Source of the DNA: Chitinophaga eiseniae
GTDB taxonomy: Bacteria; Bacteroidota; Bacteroidia; Chitinophagales; Chitinophagaceae
Direction of reading: 5' to 3'
NCBI RefSeq assembly: GCF_012641265.1
Contig: NZ_JABAHZ010000005.1
Location: 310,001 to 374,000 of the forward strand
Length of the DNA: 64,000 nt
Under the pieces are notes generated by a model. It was given only the letters and a program-made list of their open reading frames with translations. It made no database searches and was not told the origin of the DNA. The number at the start of each line of letters is the position of its first letter. The first letter of the stretch is position 1. Made by a program: the position numbers and the translations under genes. Positions 28,128 to 39,300 of the stretch are shown in pieces.

Positions 28128-28160
28128 CCAGGAAACAAGTCCCGGCCAGCTTTACTTTTA
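28115..28160. terminator. Bidirectional terminator between convergent genes
   Basis: The arms AAGCTGACC (28121-28129) and GGCCAGCTT (28144-28152) form a 9-bp stem with one G-U type pair and a 14-nt loop. A-rich sequence lies on the left (28115-28122) and T-rich sequence on the right. The stem overlaps the stop codon of the hydrolase gene and sits between two convergent genes, so it probably serves both strands. Confidence 0.7.
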
Positions 28161-28172
28161 TCGGTAATATGC

Positions 28173-28718
28173 TTAATACGCATTCTTGATCGTCAGATCA
28201 TATGTTTCCTGCGCAGAAGGAATTCCCCCATTTACCGCGATATCCTTTTTGAAAGTAACCGGCGTTGATACGCTAACATGATACTGACCTTTGCTGTCTT
28301 GCGTTACGCTGGCAGTGCCTCCGGTTCCCAGCACGGAATACAGCAGGGAGCCTGTATTTACAGCGGTGCCAATGGTACAATTAATCACAATAATACGGGC
28401 GGTAGGGCTGGCCACCATCGCTTCCGTTGTACCCAGGCGGTATTCTCCCTCTCCCAGGTTGCTGTAAAAAGTGAAGGTCAATGCGCTCCCGGAAAAAGCG
28501 CCAAAGTTTCCCCCATCTCCGGTAGTGCTTACAGCCATGGCCGTAATAGTTTTTCCACTGCTGGTAGTACTGGATTGCGAAGACGTACCTCTTACATAGG
28601 TGTATTGGCCGAGCTTCCAGCTGGCATCAGCGGAATTGGGACCGGTATTGTCGTCTTTCTTTTTACTGCAGGAAAATAGAAATGCTGTTCCTAATAAGAG
28701 CGTCAATATTCTCTTCAT
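28173..28718 (-). CDS. Small lipoprotein of unknown function
   Basis: 181 aa. The signal ends in FLFSC, placing the lipidated cysteine at residue 17, followed by SKKKDDNTGP. This charged, flexible start is common in Bacteroidota outer-membrane lipoproteins. The body is Ser/Thr/Gly-rich and beta-like (YTYVRGTSSQSSTTSSG, then ALTFTFYSNLGEGEYRLG). No domain was recognised. It is a single gene convergent with the nitrilase-type gene, and 164 bp separate its start from the stop of the alpha/beta-hydrolase gene. Confidence 0.7.
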   Translation of the reverse strand: MKRILTLLLGTAFLFSCSKKKDDNTGPNSADASWKLGQYTYVRGTSSQSSTTSSGKTITAMAVSTTGDGGNFGAFSGSALTFTFYSNLGEGEYRLGTTEAMVASPTARIIVINCTIGTAVNTGSLLYSVLGTGGTASVTQDSKGQYHVSVSTPVTFKKDIAVNGGIPSAQETYDLTIKNAY

Positions 28719-28847
28719 AAATTAAAGTGGTTAAAATTTGGCTATCACAGCCAGGCTAACACTGATTAACTGGTTTAACAATTGAACTCGTTGGCTCATT
28801 TTCACCACAATAATAAGGAAATTTCATTATTGACCAATATGGCGACG

Positions 28848-28867
28848 GCAGCAGGAGGTCCTGCTGC
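28848..28867. terminator. Perfect hairpin after the alpha/beta-hydrolase gene
   Basis: The arms GCAGCAGGA and TCCTGCTGC are a perfect 9-bp inverted repeat with a minimal loop, 16 bp downstream of the hydrolase stop codon on the minus strand. There is no T-run after it, so it may act as a weak terminator or as an mRNA 3'-end stabiliser. Confidence 0.4.
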
Positions 28868-28882
28868 AATCCATTATTCTAC

Positions 28883-29698
28883 TTAATCCTGCAAAAAGTC
28901 GATCACCAGCTTGTTGAACCTTTCGTCGCTCTCTACATTCGACAGGTGCACTACCGGGAGGATAGTCAGGCTGGCATTGGCGATGGTGGCGGCCAGCAAC
29001 TCACTGTGTTCAGGAAGGGTAACCGTATCAAATTGTCCGCCTATAATGAGTGTTGCATGCGGGATCAGGGCCGCCGTTTTTCTCAGGTCTCCATCCCGCA
29101 CAGCAGCGAAGGAACCGGCCAATCCCAGTGGTGGCGTGTTTAATACCATGTCGCGGAAGGGCGCTACCCGGCTGTCTCCACTGTTGATCATCGCGGCTGG
29201 AAACCAGTTATGAATAAACATATCGGCAAATCCATCCATTGTAGCGCCCTCGCGCAGGGATTTTATCTGTTTATCAAAGTACTCGCGGGGTCCCAGGTAA
29301 GAGGAAGTATTGGCCAATATTAATTTATCGATCCTTTCGGGCGTGTGTATGGCCAGGTACTGACCTATAAAACCGCCCAACGATAAACCCAGGAAATGCA
29401 CCTTTTCGATATGCAGATGGTCTAGCAATTCAATTACATCCAGCGCCATCCGGTTAATGGAATAATCTCCTGCAGGAGCGCCGGAAGCGCCATTGCCCCG
29501 GGTATCAAACCGCAATACCTGGAAGTGACGGGTAAAAGCTGGCATTTGTATATCCCACATGTGGTAGTCGGTGGCAATAGAATTAGACAATACCAGCACG
29601 GGGTTTCCTATTTCGCCTTCCAGTTCATAGGCAATGTGCACACCATCACCGGTAGTAAAATATTGGGTAGTTGGCAGGGTGGCTATTATGTTTTCCAT
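28883..29698 (-). CDS. Alpha/beta-hydrolase, 3-oxoadipate enol-lactonase-like
   Basis: 271 aa cytoplasmic enzyme. The catalytic triad is visible: nucleophile S106 in FLGLSLGGF, acid D224 in GGQFDTVT and H251 in VVHLSNVE. The oxyanion-side motif VLSNSIATDYHMWD and the DTRGNGAS turn match the enol-lactonase (PcaD) branch of the family. No other protocatechuate-pathway gene lies in the window, so the physiological substrate is uncertain and another ester or lactone is possible. It is monocistronic with a good promoter match 31 nt upstream of the start. Confidence 0.8.
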   Translation of the reverse strand: MENIIATLPTTQYFTTGDGVHIAYELEGEIGNPVLVLSNSIATDYHMWDIQMPAFTRHFQVLRFDTRGNGASGAPAGDYSINRMALDVIELLDHLHIEKVHFLGLSLGGFIGQYLAIHTPERIDKLILANTSSYLGPREYFDKQIKSLREGATMDGFADMFIHNWFPAAMINSGDSRVAPFRDMVLNTPPLGLAGSFAAVRDGDLRKTAALIPHATLIIGGQFDTVTLPEHSELLAATIANASLTILPVVHLSNVESDERFNKLVIDFLQD

Positions 29699-29728
29699 TT
29701 TGATCTGTTTTTATGATGATTGATAACA

Positions 29729-29757
29729 CAAAAATAGACCACCCTATCAGCTCCCAA
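29729..29757 (-). promoter_or_regulatory. Bacteroidota-type promoter for the alpha/beta-hydrolase gene
   Basis: On the minus strand, TTG (29755-29757) is followed after 18 nt by TATTTTTG (29729-29736), matching the Bacteroidota primary-sigma pattern TTG-N17-20-TAnnTTTG. It lies just upstream of the ATG at 29698. Confidence 0.55.
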
Positions 29758-29795
29758 CAGGTACAAGCCGGGGTTTGTTCTGTACATTTACAGGT

Positions 29796-30200
29796 TTAAC
29801 GCACCAATGCTGGCACTTCCACGGCATAATGAACCGGGTACAGCTTCCTGAACATCAGGTAGGCGACAGACAGTACGCTAAACGCAATAATGGCATCTAT
29901 AGTAGCGGGGAAGCCCAGTACGCTTATTTTGGAGAAGAAGGCGAAGATGATATCGAAAAACATACCCGCAAATACCCATTCTTTTAATCGCAGTAAGCGG
30001 TTGGGAATTAATAAGGTGATGATCCCTGAAATTTTAAAAACACCCAGGAGGTAGATAAAATGCGGCGGATAACCCAGCTGTTGCGTGATGCCCCATACGA
30101 TCGGGTTCTTCGTTAATTCAAAGAAACCACTGGCGCCAAACCAAAGGGACATAAAAATAACGCCTGACCAATAGATGATTTTTGTGGTAGTAGTTTTCAT
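29796..30200 (-). CDS. DoxX-like small membrane protein
   Basis: 134 aa from the ATG at 30200. It has four hydrophobic segments, starting with IIYWSGVIFMSLWFGASGFF and ending with IDAIIAFSVLSVAYLMF, and the KISGIITLLIP motif usual in DoxX-like family proteins. A longer start at 30263 exists but would add a non-hydrophobic extension that overlaps the likely promoter element. Members are inner-membrane proteins of mostly unknown role, sometimes linked to redox stress. It appears monocistronic. Confidence 0.8.
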   Translation of the reverse strand: MKTTTTKIIYWSGVIFMSLWFGASGFFELTKNPIVWGITQQLGYPPHFIYLLGVFKISGIITLLIPNRLLRLKEWVFAGMFFDIIFAFFSKISVLGFPATIDAIIAFSVLSVAYLMFRKLYPVHYAVEVPALVR

Positions 30201-30260
30201 TTTTTTATTTTTTAATGCTTGATAAAATGTGGTTGCTATTACGTTTGCTGTTTGTTTACT

Positions 30261-30268
30261 CAAAAGTA
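30261..30268 (-). promoter_or_regulatory. Possible -7 element for the DoxX-like gene
   Basis: TACTTTTG on the minus strand matches TAnnTTTG and lies about 60 nt upstream of the ATG at 30200. No proper TTG at the expected spacing was found, so support is partial. Confidence 0.35.
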
Positions 30269-30424
30269 GACAGCCCCGTAATGAGAAATTTTATCAAACA
30301 CCCCAGTTGGACAAATTGGCGGGCGAGTTCGTTTTTTTGAGGGGTGAAATAACAGGAGCTTTCTGATAACAACCCAATATGCCACGGGAGAAGGGGGCAT
30401 AAATTACATGAAGGAGATGGCTAA

Positions 30425-30463
30425 CAAACAAAAGAGCCTCCAGGTTTTCACCTGAAGGCTCTT
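30425..30463 (-). terminator. Terminator of the adhesin operon
   Basis: Arms of 14 nt (30432-30445 and 30450-30463) with one mismatch and a TTTC loop form a strong stem. On the minus strand it is followed by a TTTTGTTTG tract. It begins 11 bp after the stop codon of the OmpA-type gene, the last gene of the operon. Confidence 0.85.
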
Positions 30464-30473
30464 ACTATCTACC

Positions 30474-32282
30474 CTACCATTTTATCTTTAATTCGGAACG
30501 TCTGTTTTGTTTATATTCTTCTTCGCTACATGGCACCCCGTCTTTACAGCCATTTACAGGGTCTCGCTCCCCTTTATTGCTGTAGTAAAGGCGTTTGGGG
30601 TCAACGCCCTTGCCTGCCAGGTAATCTATTACGGCGTAGCAACGCAATGCCGACAGGTCGGTATTATACTGGTCTCCACCACGGCTATCCGCAAAGGACA
30701 GAATCACCACTTTCCAATCCGGATGACGCTTCAATACCGCCGCTACCTGGTCCAGGATCCTGCGGGACTCGGTGAGCAGGGAAGCACTGTTATAGTCATA
30801 CAAAAACTTCAGTTCTTCCAGTTTTTGTCTATCAGTGATTTCTTCATCGGTATGTTTCTTTCCTCCCGGGTTAGGCGGTCCGCCCGTTACTGGTGTTGTC
30901 GTATGGTCTACAACCACAGGTGTTTCCGGCACAGGATTAACCCGGCTAAAATAATTGGGATCTGAGAAATAGTAAATATCATCTTTCCCCATACCACCCG
31001 GCCTGTTGGATGCCAGGTAACCTTCATAACCATTTCGTTTCAATACCAGTCCCATATCATCAGCCCCGGAATTGAACGGCAGTTTCATATTCTCCGGCAC
31101 TTCCCAAGTGGACTTCGCCCCCTTTACACGATAGATATCGTAGCCGCCCATCCCCGCATAACCCTTGCTGGAAAAATAAAGAATACCTTCTTCGTTTACC
31201 GTGGGAAAGGTTTCTGCAGCCACCGTGTTTACCTGGCTGCCGCAGTTAACCGGCGCTCCCCAGGTACCATCCGCCTGCTTCTCTGCATACCAGATGTCTG
31301 TCTGCCCCAGGCCACCCGGGCGATCAGATACAAAATACAAGACATCACCATCGGAACTTAATACCGCATGGCTGGCCGAGTATCCTTCTACGTTAATACC
31401 AGGCATCAGTACCGGTGTTTCCCATTTACCATTCTTTTTTACAGACTGGTAGATCTGCAGCTGGCGAATGCCATTCACTGCACCTTTGCCGGTAACAGGT
31501 ACTCCCTTGCCTTGTATATTAATGGTCGCGTAAAGTGTGTCTTCTGTACTATTCAAACATACAGGACCAATATGATAGTCATATTTACCCAACAGCGCAG
31601 GTACCAATTCTTCCAGGTATGCGTTGGAATTATCGCCCGCATATTGCTGGTAAACATATGCTTTGTAATAAGGTTGCTCTGTGCGTTTGTCGATGGCAGG
31701 GCTCGACTGCGAGCCGCTATTCAGCGCCATGGAGCGGTACCCGTTCGACATTACCAGCAAACCTTTTTGTACGGCCCCACTTACAAGATCAGAGCCATAG
31801 GTATTGAGTTCTTTGATAGGCTTCAATTCTATAGGCGCGCCCTGTTTACTCCATACGGCGGCACTGTCGCAGCCCACCAACGCAATGTCTTTTAACTTAA
31901 GACTGTCGGCATTGGACGTGCTGAACAAAGCATATTGCTTTTTTGCCGCATCATATTGCTCCAGCTGCCTGAGCACTTCTCCATAGGAAAAATAAGCAGA
32001 CGCCGGGCAATCAGGGCGACCGGTAACTTCCTGGTAGATGTCGGCAGCCGACTTATAGTAACCAATTTCCTGGTAACTATGGGCCATTTTCAACAACTGG
32101 TCCACCGCTGTCTTACTTCCCTTATTACGGGCAATCCTGTAATAGAGCGAGCCCGCCTTTGCGTACTCCTGCCTGGCATAGGCTTCATCAGCCAATTGCG
32201 TCAAACTCTTCTGCTCCTGGCTGTACAACTGTGCCGTCATCAAAAACACCAGCGGAATGGTCATTATCGTGCAACGTATCAT
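30474..32282 (-). CDS. TPR-PD40-OmpA envelope protein, PorE-like
   Basis: 602 aa. The signal peptide (residues ~1-21, TAQLYSQEQ) is followed by TPR-like helices (~25-130, with DEAYARQEYAKAGSLYYRIA and QLEQYDAAKKQYALF). A PD40/WD40-like propeller covers ~150-450 with repeated motifs such as LYFVSDRPGGLGQTDIWYA, LYFSSKGYAGMGGYDIYRV and YLASNRPGGMGKDDIYYF. A C-terminal OmpA peptidoglycan-binding domain covers ~490-602 (FADSRGGDQYNTDLSALR, then QNRRSELKIKW). This order is that of T9SS-associated proteins such as PorE. It starts 18 nt after the PorP/SprF gene, the usual partner, and probably ties the outer-membrane assembly to peptidoglycan. Confidence 0.85.
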   Translation of the reverse strand: MIRCTIMTIPLVFLMTAQLYSQEQKSLTQLADEAYARQEYAKAGSLYYRIARNKGSKTAVDQLLKMAHSYQEIGYYKSAADIYQEVTGRPDCPASAYFSYGEVLRQLEQYDAAKKQYALFSTSNADSLKLKDIALVGCDSAAVWSKQGAPIELKPIKELNTYGSDLVSGAVQKGLLVMSNGYRSMALNSGSQSSPAIDKRTEQPYYKAYVYQQYAGDNSNAYLEELVPALLGKYDYHIGPVCLNSTEDTLYATINIQGKGVPVTGKGAVNGIRQLQIYQSVKKNGKWETPVLMPGINVEGYSASHAVLSSDGDVLYFVSDRPGGLGQTDIWYAEKQADGTWGAPVNCGSQVNTVAAETFPTVNEEGILYFSSKGYAGMGGYDIYRVKGAKSTWEVPENMKLPFNSGADDMGLVLKRNGYEGYLASNRPGGMGKDDIYYFSDPNYFSRVNPVPETPVVVDHTTTPVTGGPPNPGGKKHTDEEITDRQKLEELKFLYDYNSASLLTESRRILDQVAAVLKRHPDWKVVILSFADSRGGDQYNTDLSALRCYAVIDYLAGKGVDPKRLYYSNKGERDPVNGCKDGVPCSEEEYKQNRRSELKIKW

Positions 32283-32300
32283 ACGTGTAGTAACTAAAGG

Positions 32301-33302
32301 TTAAAAATACCTGGGGCTCTTTACCGTAAAATTCTTCGATGGAATCAAAAAGCCCAGTGATATCTCATGCGATCCTCCCTGGTAACCTGCCATTTTATTA
32401 ATGGTCAGATCATAGGAATACCCAATACGCAATTTTTCAGTAGCATAAAACTCCACCATTATGCTGGCAGCATCTACTTCACTAAGGTCTTTCTGCAGGT
32501 TGGTTTTGTTCCATAATCCCACGCCGGTACGATACGAAGCACCCGTCCATAATTTGTCGCCAATCAGCAGGAAGGCATTAATATCTACGTTGGTAGGCCC
32601 TTTAAAGTCTTCCTTAATAAGGATTGAAGGTTTCAGCTTTAAATTGTCGCCCAACGGAAACATAGCACCTGTAGTAATATACAGGTGCTGTGTTTTACGG
32701 ATGGTGGAATAGTTATTTCCTTTCCAGCTATAACGGGTAGCATCGGTATAGAGAGAAAACAGGTCCATGACGGAAGCGCCGGCATAAAAACGGGAAGTAT
32801 AATAGTAAATCCCAAAGCGCGCATCCGGTACCCACACACTCTTTTTACCCAGCGGCAGGGCCACGTCGTCGTTATCAGTGTATTGCAGCGCATTACCGTC
32901 GATGGAATACTGGGTAACGCCACCGCCAAGACCAAAGCAAAGCCGGCGCGTACCTTCATCATCCAGCGGAATCCGGTAGGCATAAGAGCCATAGAGCGAC
33001 AATGCCTCCTGCGGTCCCAGTTTATCAAACAACATTTGCAACCCCAATCCTACCTTGTTGTCACTCGCCGGCGTTACCCCATCTATTGATATGCCACCCG
33101 TACGGGGCGCACCAGGGAAACCACTCCATTGATGACGGTACACGGTATTCACATACAGGTCTTCCTTATAGCCTGCATAGGCAGGGTTAACGCTTAACCC
33201 GTTGAAGACATACTGGCTGAACTGTATGTTCTGCTGCGCTTCGCCGCGCATACTTATTGCCAGCAGCAAGACCATTATTCCTGCTCTAAGTACTGTTTGC
33301 AT
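32301..33302 (-). CDS. PorP/SprF-family type IX secretion membrane protein
   Basis: 333 aa with a signal peptide (residues ~1-22, GEAQQ). The family's conserved opening QFSQYVFNGLSVNPAYAGYK is followed by VYRHQWSGFPGAPRTGGISI, then barrel strands to the end (KNFTVKSPRYF). Members are outer-membrane barrels needed to attach or export partner proteins with a type-B T9SS sorting domain; SprF serves the adhesin SprB in Flavobacterium johnsoniae. Here it lies 40 nt downstream of a giant adhesin carrying that domain, so it is very probably its dedicated partner. Confidence 0.92.
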   Translation of the reverse strand: MQTVLRAGIMVLLLAISMRGEAQQNIQFSQYVFNGLSVNPAYAGYKEDLYVNTVYRHQWSGFPGAPRTGGISIDGVTPASDNKVGLGLQMLFDKLGPQEALSLYGSYAYRIPLDDEGTRRLCFGLGGGVTQYSIDGNALQYTDNDDVALPLGKKSVWVPDARFGIYYYTSRFYAGASVMDLFSLYTDATRYSWKGNNYSTIRKTQHLYITTGAMFPLGDNLKLKPSILIKEDFKGPTNVDINAFLLIGDKLWTGASYRTGVGLWNKTNLQKDLSEVDAASIMVEFYATEKLRIGYSYDLTINKMAGYQGGSHEISLGFLIPSKNFTVKSPRYF

Positions 33303-33342
33303 CTTTTACACTTTTTTTTGTAGCAGATAATATTGTTATCTC

Positions 33343-36300
33343 TTACCGTAATATGGTTACCCATCCTTTGTACTTCTTGATACCGCTTTCTTTCCTTACT
33401 TCCAGTATATAGTAGTAGGTACCTTCATTCAGGTTAGAACCATCCCAATCGTTATGGTAATCCTTCGACTGGTACACCTGTCCACCCCAACGGTTGAAGA
33501 TAAAGATGGCCGCACCCGGATATTTTTCCAACCCGCCAATGATGAACCTTTCGTTCTTACCATCGCCGTTCGGTGTGATCACATTCGGGAATGACAGGTC
33601 TGACCCTTCTACCGCTATCGTTGATACGCCTATGTTATTGGTACTATCGGCATCCGGCATATTGGTACTGTAAGCGGTTGCTTCGTTGATCAGCTTACCG
33701 CCTTCAATTACGCGGGATGTCAGCGTCATCTGCACACTGGCTCCTACTGGCAGGTCACCGATATTCCATTCTACCAGTTTAGAAGCTTGTGTTACTACCA
33801 CATCTCCCCGGTCTGCTGAAGTATGAGTTGGTATATCCAATTGTACCGGTAAGTGGTCTTCTGCCTTCACGCTGGTGACAGCGATATTACCCACGTTCTT
33901 CACCGTAATGCGGTAAGTGAGGTTTTGTCCCATACGGTAAGGTCCTGCTACCGGTGAAACGATTTCTTTGGTAACGATCAGATCGCCCGCCAGTTTATCA
34001 TCGTCAGCAATCGTTACAGTGGCGTCGGTGACTGCACCCGTTGTGAAGGCGTAGTCGGCTGACTGACCGCCGGTGAGTTTGAACACCACTGTTTCAGGTC
34101 CTTCCACTTCGCGATCGTCCTGCACTATTACAGGAACAACTACACTGCTGGCGCCGGCCGGAATGGTGATCGTACCGCTGATGGCCGTGTAATCTGCATC
34201 CGGTGTAGCGCTACCGCTCATCATATACTGTATGGTGATAGGTGCTGCCGTACGCTTGCCGCTTGCCAGGCTAATGGTAAATGCACCGTCAACGTTAGGT
34301 TCTGCAGCGTTTGGCTTACTTGCAGTGATCAACAGACCCAGGTTAGTGTTGTCGTCATCTGCTATGTTTACGGTAGCTGTTTTATTAGCGCCTACTGTAT
34401 AGTTAATGGAGCTTGATTTGCCGCCGGTAACAGTGAGTACTACGGTTTCAAGTGGTTCTATCAGGTCATCGTCTGTTACATTTACCGGCACTGTTACGCT
34501 GTTTTGACCTGCCGGAATCACTACCGTACCTGTAAGTGCCTGGTAGTCGGCGCCAGCCGTTGCACTGCCTGCAATGCTATAGGTAACGGTGATGTCTTCT
34601 GCCGGTATTTTACCACTGGCAAGCTTGATCGTGAATTCACCTGCTGTAGACGGTTCTGCGGCATTGGCCTTAGTAGCGCTGGCTTCCAGGTCCAGGTTGA
34701 TATTGTCGTCATCAGCGATATTCACGGTAGCGGTGTTGCTGCTACCTGGTGTGAATACCAGGCTGCCGGCTTTACCACCTGTTCCGGTAATGATCACGGT
34801 TTCGTTTCCTTCTATCAACTGGTCGTCTATCACGGTTACCGGTATGGTAACACTGTTCTGACCTGCAGGAATTACCACCGTGCCGGTTAAGGCCGTGTAA
34901 TCAGTTCCGCTCGCCGCGGTACCTGCTACCGTATAGGTGGCGGTGATATCCATCGCTGCACTAACGCCAGTTGGTAAGCTGATGATGAAGCTGCCGTTGG
35001 TAGATGGCTCTGCGCCATCGGTACCCTTGGTTACATTCAGTACCAGGTTCGCATCCACTACTTCATCATCGAGGATGTTAGCGGTGGCGCTACCAGCGTT
35101 GGTGAAAGTAAAGTGACCGGAGCTGGCGCTGGTTGGTGTCAGGATAACTGTTTCAGTACCTTCTATCACCTTGTCATCTTTTACTACTACTGGTATGGTG
35201 ATACTGTTCTGACCTGCAGGAATAGTCACAGTACCTGTCAGCGCGGTGTAATCTGCGTTGGCGGTAGCCGTACCTGCTACGCTGTAATTTATGGTGATGT
35301 CTTCTGATGAAGTAACACCTGCCGGTAATCCGATAACAAAGCTACCGTTGGTGGACGGCTCTGCACCGTCTGTTCCTTTGGCGGTCAATACCAGCTTAGC
35401 CGGAGTGATACTTTCATCGTCGGCAATATTCACCGTAGCATTACCATTACCAGTGAAGGTAAAGTGAGCGGAAGTTCCGCCGCCCAGGGTGGCTACAACT
35501 GTTTCTGTAACTTCTATGATCTGGTCATCCATCACTACTACCGGGAGCGACACGCTATTCTGACCAGCCGGGATCACTACGGATCCTGTAAGGGCAGTAT
35601 AATCTGCACCGGCAGTAGCGGTACCTGTTACCGTATAATTTACCGTAACATCTTCTGATGAAGTGATACCTGCAGGGAGACTCACTTTAAACCCGCCATT
35701 GGTAGATGGTTCTGCACCATCGGTGTCTTTGGCGATCGTCAGTGCCAGGCTGGCCGGTGTAATGCTTTCATCATCGGCGATGTTAACAGTGGCATTACCA
35801 TTACCGGTAAACGTGAAGCTATTGGAAGTTCCTCCGTTTAAGGTCATGATCACCGTTTCGGTCACCTCAATTACCTGGTCGTCTTTCACCACCACTGGTA
35901 TCGCTACACTGTTCTGGCCTGCAGGCAGGGTGATCGTTCCTGTGATGGCGGTGTAGTCTGTTCCGCTGGTAGCGGTGCCGCCAATACTGTAGTTAACAGT
36001 AATGTCTTCGGAAGAAGCAATGCCGGCTGGGAGGCTGATGCTGAATGCACCGTTTGTTCCCGGTTCTGCGGCATCGGCTGTTTTCACTACGCTCAATACG
36101 CGATTAGCCGGCGTGTCTTCATCATCGGTAATATTCACGGTAGCATTACCAGTACCGGTAAAGGTGAAGCTGGTGGATGTACCGCCATTTAAGGTCATGA
36201 TCACGGTTTCGGTATTCTCGATGAGCTTATCATCTATTACCGTTACCGGTATGTTCACGCTATTCTGACCTGCAGGGATGATAATGGCTCCGGTAATAGC

Positions 36301-39300
36301 GGTATAGTCTGTGCCGGCAGTGGCGGTACCTGCAATGGTATAGTTCACCGTTACATCTTCGGAGGATGCAACACCTGCAGGCAGGCTGATGGTAAACGCG
36401 CCGTTGGTACCCGGTTCTGCGGCATCTGTGGTTTTAACTATGGTCAGCGTTCTGTTTCCGCCGTCATCGTCAGTGATATTTACGGTGGCATTACCAGTAC
36501 CGGTGAAAGTAAAGCTGGTAGAGGTTCCGCCGTTCAGCGTCATCAACACGGTTTCAGTAGGTTCGATGAGCTTATCATCTATTACTGTTACCGGTATGTT
36601 CACGCTATTCTGACCTGCAGGGATCGTGATGGCGCCGGTGATAGCAGTATAGTCTGTACCGGCGGTAGCTGTGCCTGTAATTGTATAGTTTACGGTTACA
36701 TCTTCAGAAGAAGCAATACCGGCAGGCAGGCTTACTTTAAATCCGCCATTGGTAGACGGTTCAGCAGCATCGGTTACCTTACTTACGGTCAGTACACGGT
36801 TAGCCGCTGTATTCTCATCATCTGTAATATTCACGGTAGCATTACCAGTACCGGTGAAAGTAAAGCTGGTAGAAGTACCGCCGTTCAGCGTCATCACTAC
36901 GGTTTCTGTATTCTCGATCACTTGATCGTCTATTACAGTTACCGGTACGTTTACGCTGTTCTGGCCGGCAGGAATAGTGATAGTTCCGTTGATGGCCGCA
37001 TAATCGGTGCCGCTGGTGGCCGTACCGCCGATGGTATAGTTAACCGTGATGGCTTCGGATGAAGCGATACCTGCTGGCAGACTAATTTTAAATCCGCCAT
37101 TGGTAGCCGGTTCAGCAGCATCGGTTACCTTACTTACGGTCAGTACGCGGTTAGCCGCTGTGTTCTCATTATCTGTAATATTCACGGTAGCATTACCTGC
37201 ACCGGCGAACGTAAAGCTGGTAGAAGTACCACCGCTCAGGGTCATAATCACCGTTTCTGTGTTCTCGATCAGCTGATCGTCTATTACAGCTACCGGAACG
37301 CTTACGCTGTTCTGACCTGCCGGGATGGTGATGGCCCCTGTGATGGCGGTATAATCTGTACCGCTGGTAGCTGTACCGGCAACTGTATAGTTTACGGTAA
37401 TAGCTTCGGAAGAAGTGATGCCTGATGGCAGGCTGATTTTAAACGCGCCGTTAGTACCAGGTTCTGCGGCATCGGCTGTTTTCACGATGCTGAGCGTGCG
37501 GTTAGCCGCTGTATTCTCATCATCCGTGATGTTCACCGTAGCTGCACTGCCAGCAGTGAAAGTGAAGCTGGCGGAGGTACCGGTTGTAATGGTCATGCCC
37601 ACCGTTTCTGTATTTTCCAGGATCTGGTCATTGATTACCTGTACAGGAACCGTTACACTGTGCTGGCCAGCAGGGATCACCACGGTGCCTGTGAGCGCAG
37701 TATAATCTACGCCGCTGGTAGCGGTACCATTAATGGTGTAGGTTACTGTGATAGGCTCTGATGAAGCTATCGTGCCTGGCAGACTAATGGTGAACTCACC
37801 ATTGGTACCTGGTTCTGCAGCCTGCTTGGTAGCCGTTACGTTGAGTATACGGTTGGCCGCAACATCATCGTTGTCCAGTATGTTTACGGTAGCGTTGTTG
37901 TTACCCGTGAAGGTAAAGTTCGTAGAAGAACCACCGTTCAGCGTCATCACAACGGTTTCTGTATTTTCAATCAATTGATCGTCGATTACCGGTACCTGAA
38001 CGGTAACACTGTTCTGACCTGCCGTGATCAGGGCGGAAGCGCTGAGCGTGGTGTAGTCAGTACCTGCGGTGGCCGTGCCACTGATAGTATAGTTTACGGT
38101 CACGTTCTCAGCAGCGGTAATACCTGCAGGCAGACTAATAATAAATGTACCGTTGGTAGATGGTTCAGCTGCATCGGCGCCTTTTACCACGGTGAGTACA
38201 CGGTTAGCCGCAGTGTTATCATCATCTGTAATATTCACGGTAGCATTACCAGTACCGGTGAAAGTAAAGCTGGTAGAAGTACCGCCATTCAGCGTCATCA
38301 CCACTGTTTCTGTCGTTTCAATCACCTTGTCGTCGATCACCGGCACGGTTACAAATACCGTGTCTTTACCGGCCGGGAAGGTTACGGTGCCACTCAGGGC
38401 GGTGTAATCCAGTCCGCTGGTAGCGGTACCACCGATAGCGTAATTCACGGTAATGTCTTCGGAGGCGGTGATGCCTGCCGGTAAGCTGATCGCAAACTGG
38501 CCGTTAGTGGCTGGTTCTGCGGCGTCGGCCTTTTTGGTGACAGACAGTACGCGGTTGGCCGTGGTATTGTCATCGTCTGCAATATTTACGGTAGCAGTAC
38601 CGCTGGTTGCGCTGGGCGCAAAGGTAAAGCTGGCAGAGGTACCATTGGTCAGCGTCATGATCACCGTTTCGGTGTTTTCAATGATCTTGTCATCTGTTAC
38701 CGTTACTGGTACGCTAACGCCGTTCTTACCAGCCAGGATAACTGCTGAACCGGTGAGACTGGCGTAATCGGTGCCATTCACGGCAGTTCCTGCGATCGTG
38801 TAATTAACGGTGATATCTTCGGCAGCGGTGATACCAGCAGGTAAACTGATATTGAAGTTGCCATTGGTGCCTGGTTCTGCAGCATCTGTGGTTTTAACTA
38901 CTGTCAGCGTTCTGTTTCCGCCGTCATCGTCGGTGATGTTCACAGTGGCATTACCAGTACCGCTGAAGATGAAGCTGGCAGAGGTTCCGCCGTTCAACGT
39001 GAGGATCACGGTTTCTGTGCTTTCAATGATCTGGTCATTGATCACACTCACCGGAACGTCCACGCTATCTTTTCCTGCAGGGATCACCACGGTACCGCTG
39101 AGGGTATTATAGTCGGCGCCGCTGGTGGCCGTACCTGCAATGGTGTAATTCACCGTAATATCTTCTGACGAAGTTACTCCACCAGGCAAACTGATCGTAA
39201 ACTTACCGTTTGTAGCCGGTTCCGCTGCGTCGCCTGCATTTTTTACACTCAGTACCCGGTTAGCTATAGTGTTATCGTCATCTGCGATATGCACGGTAGC

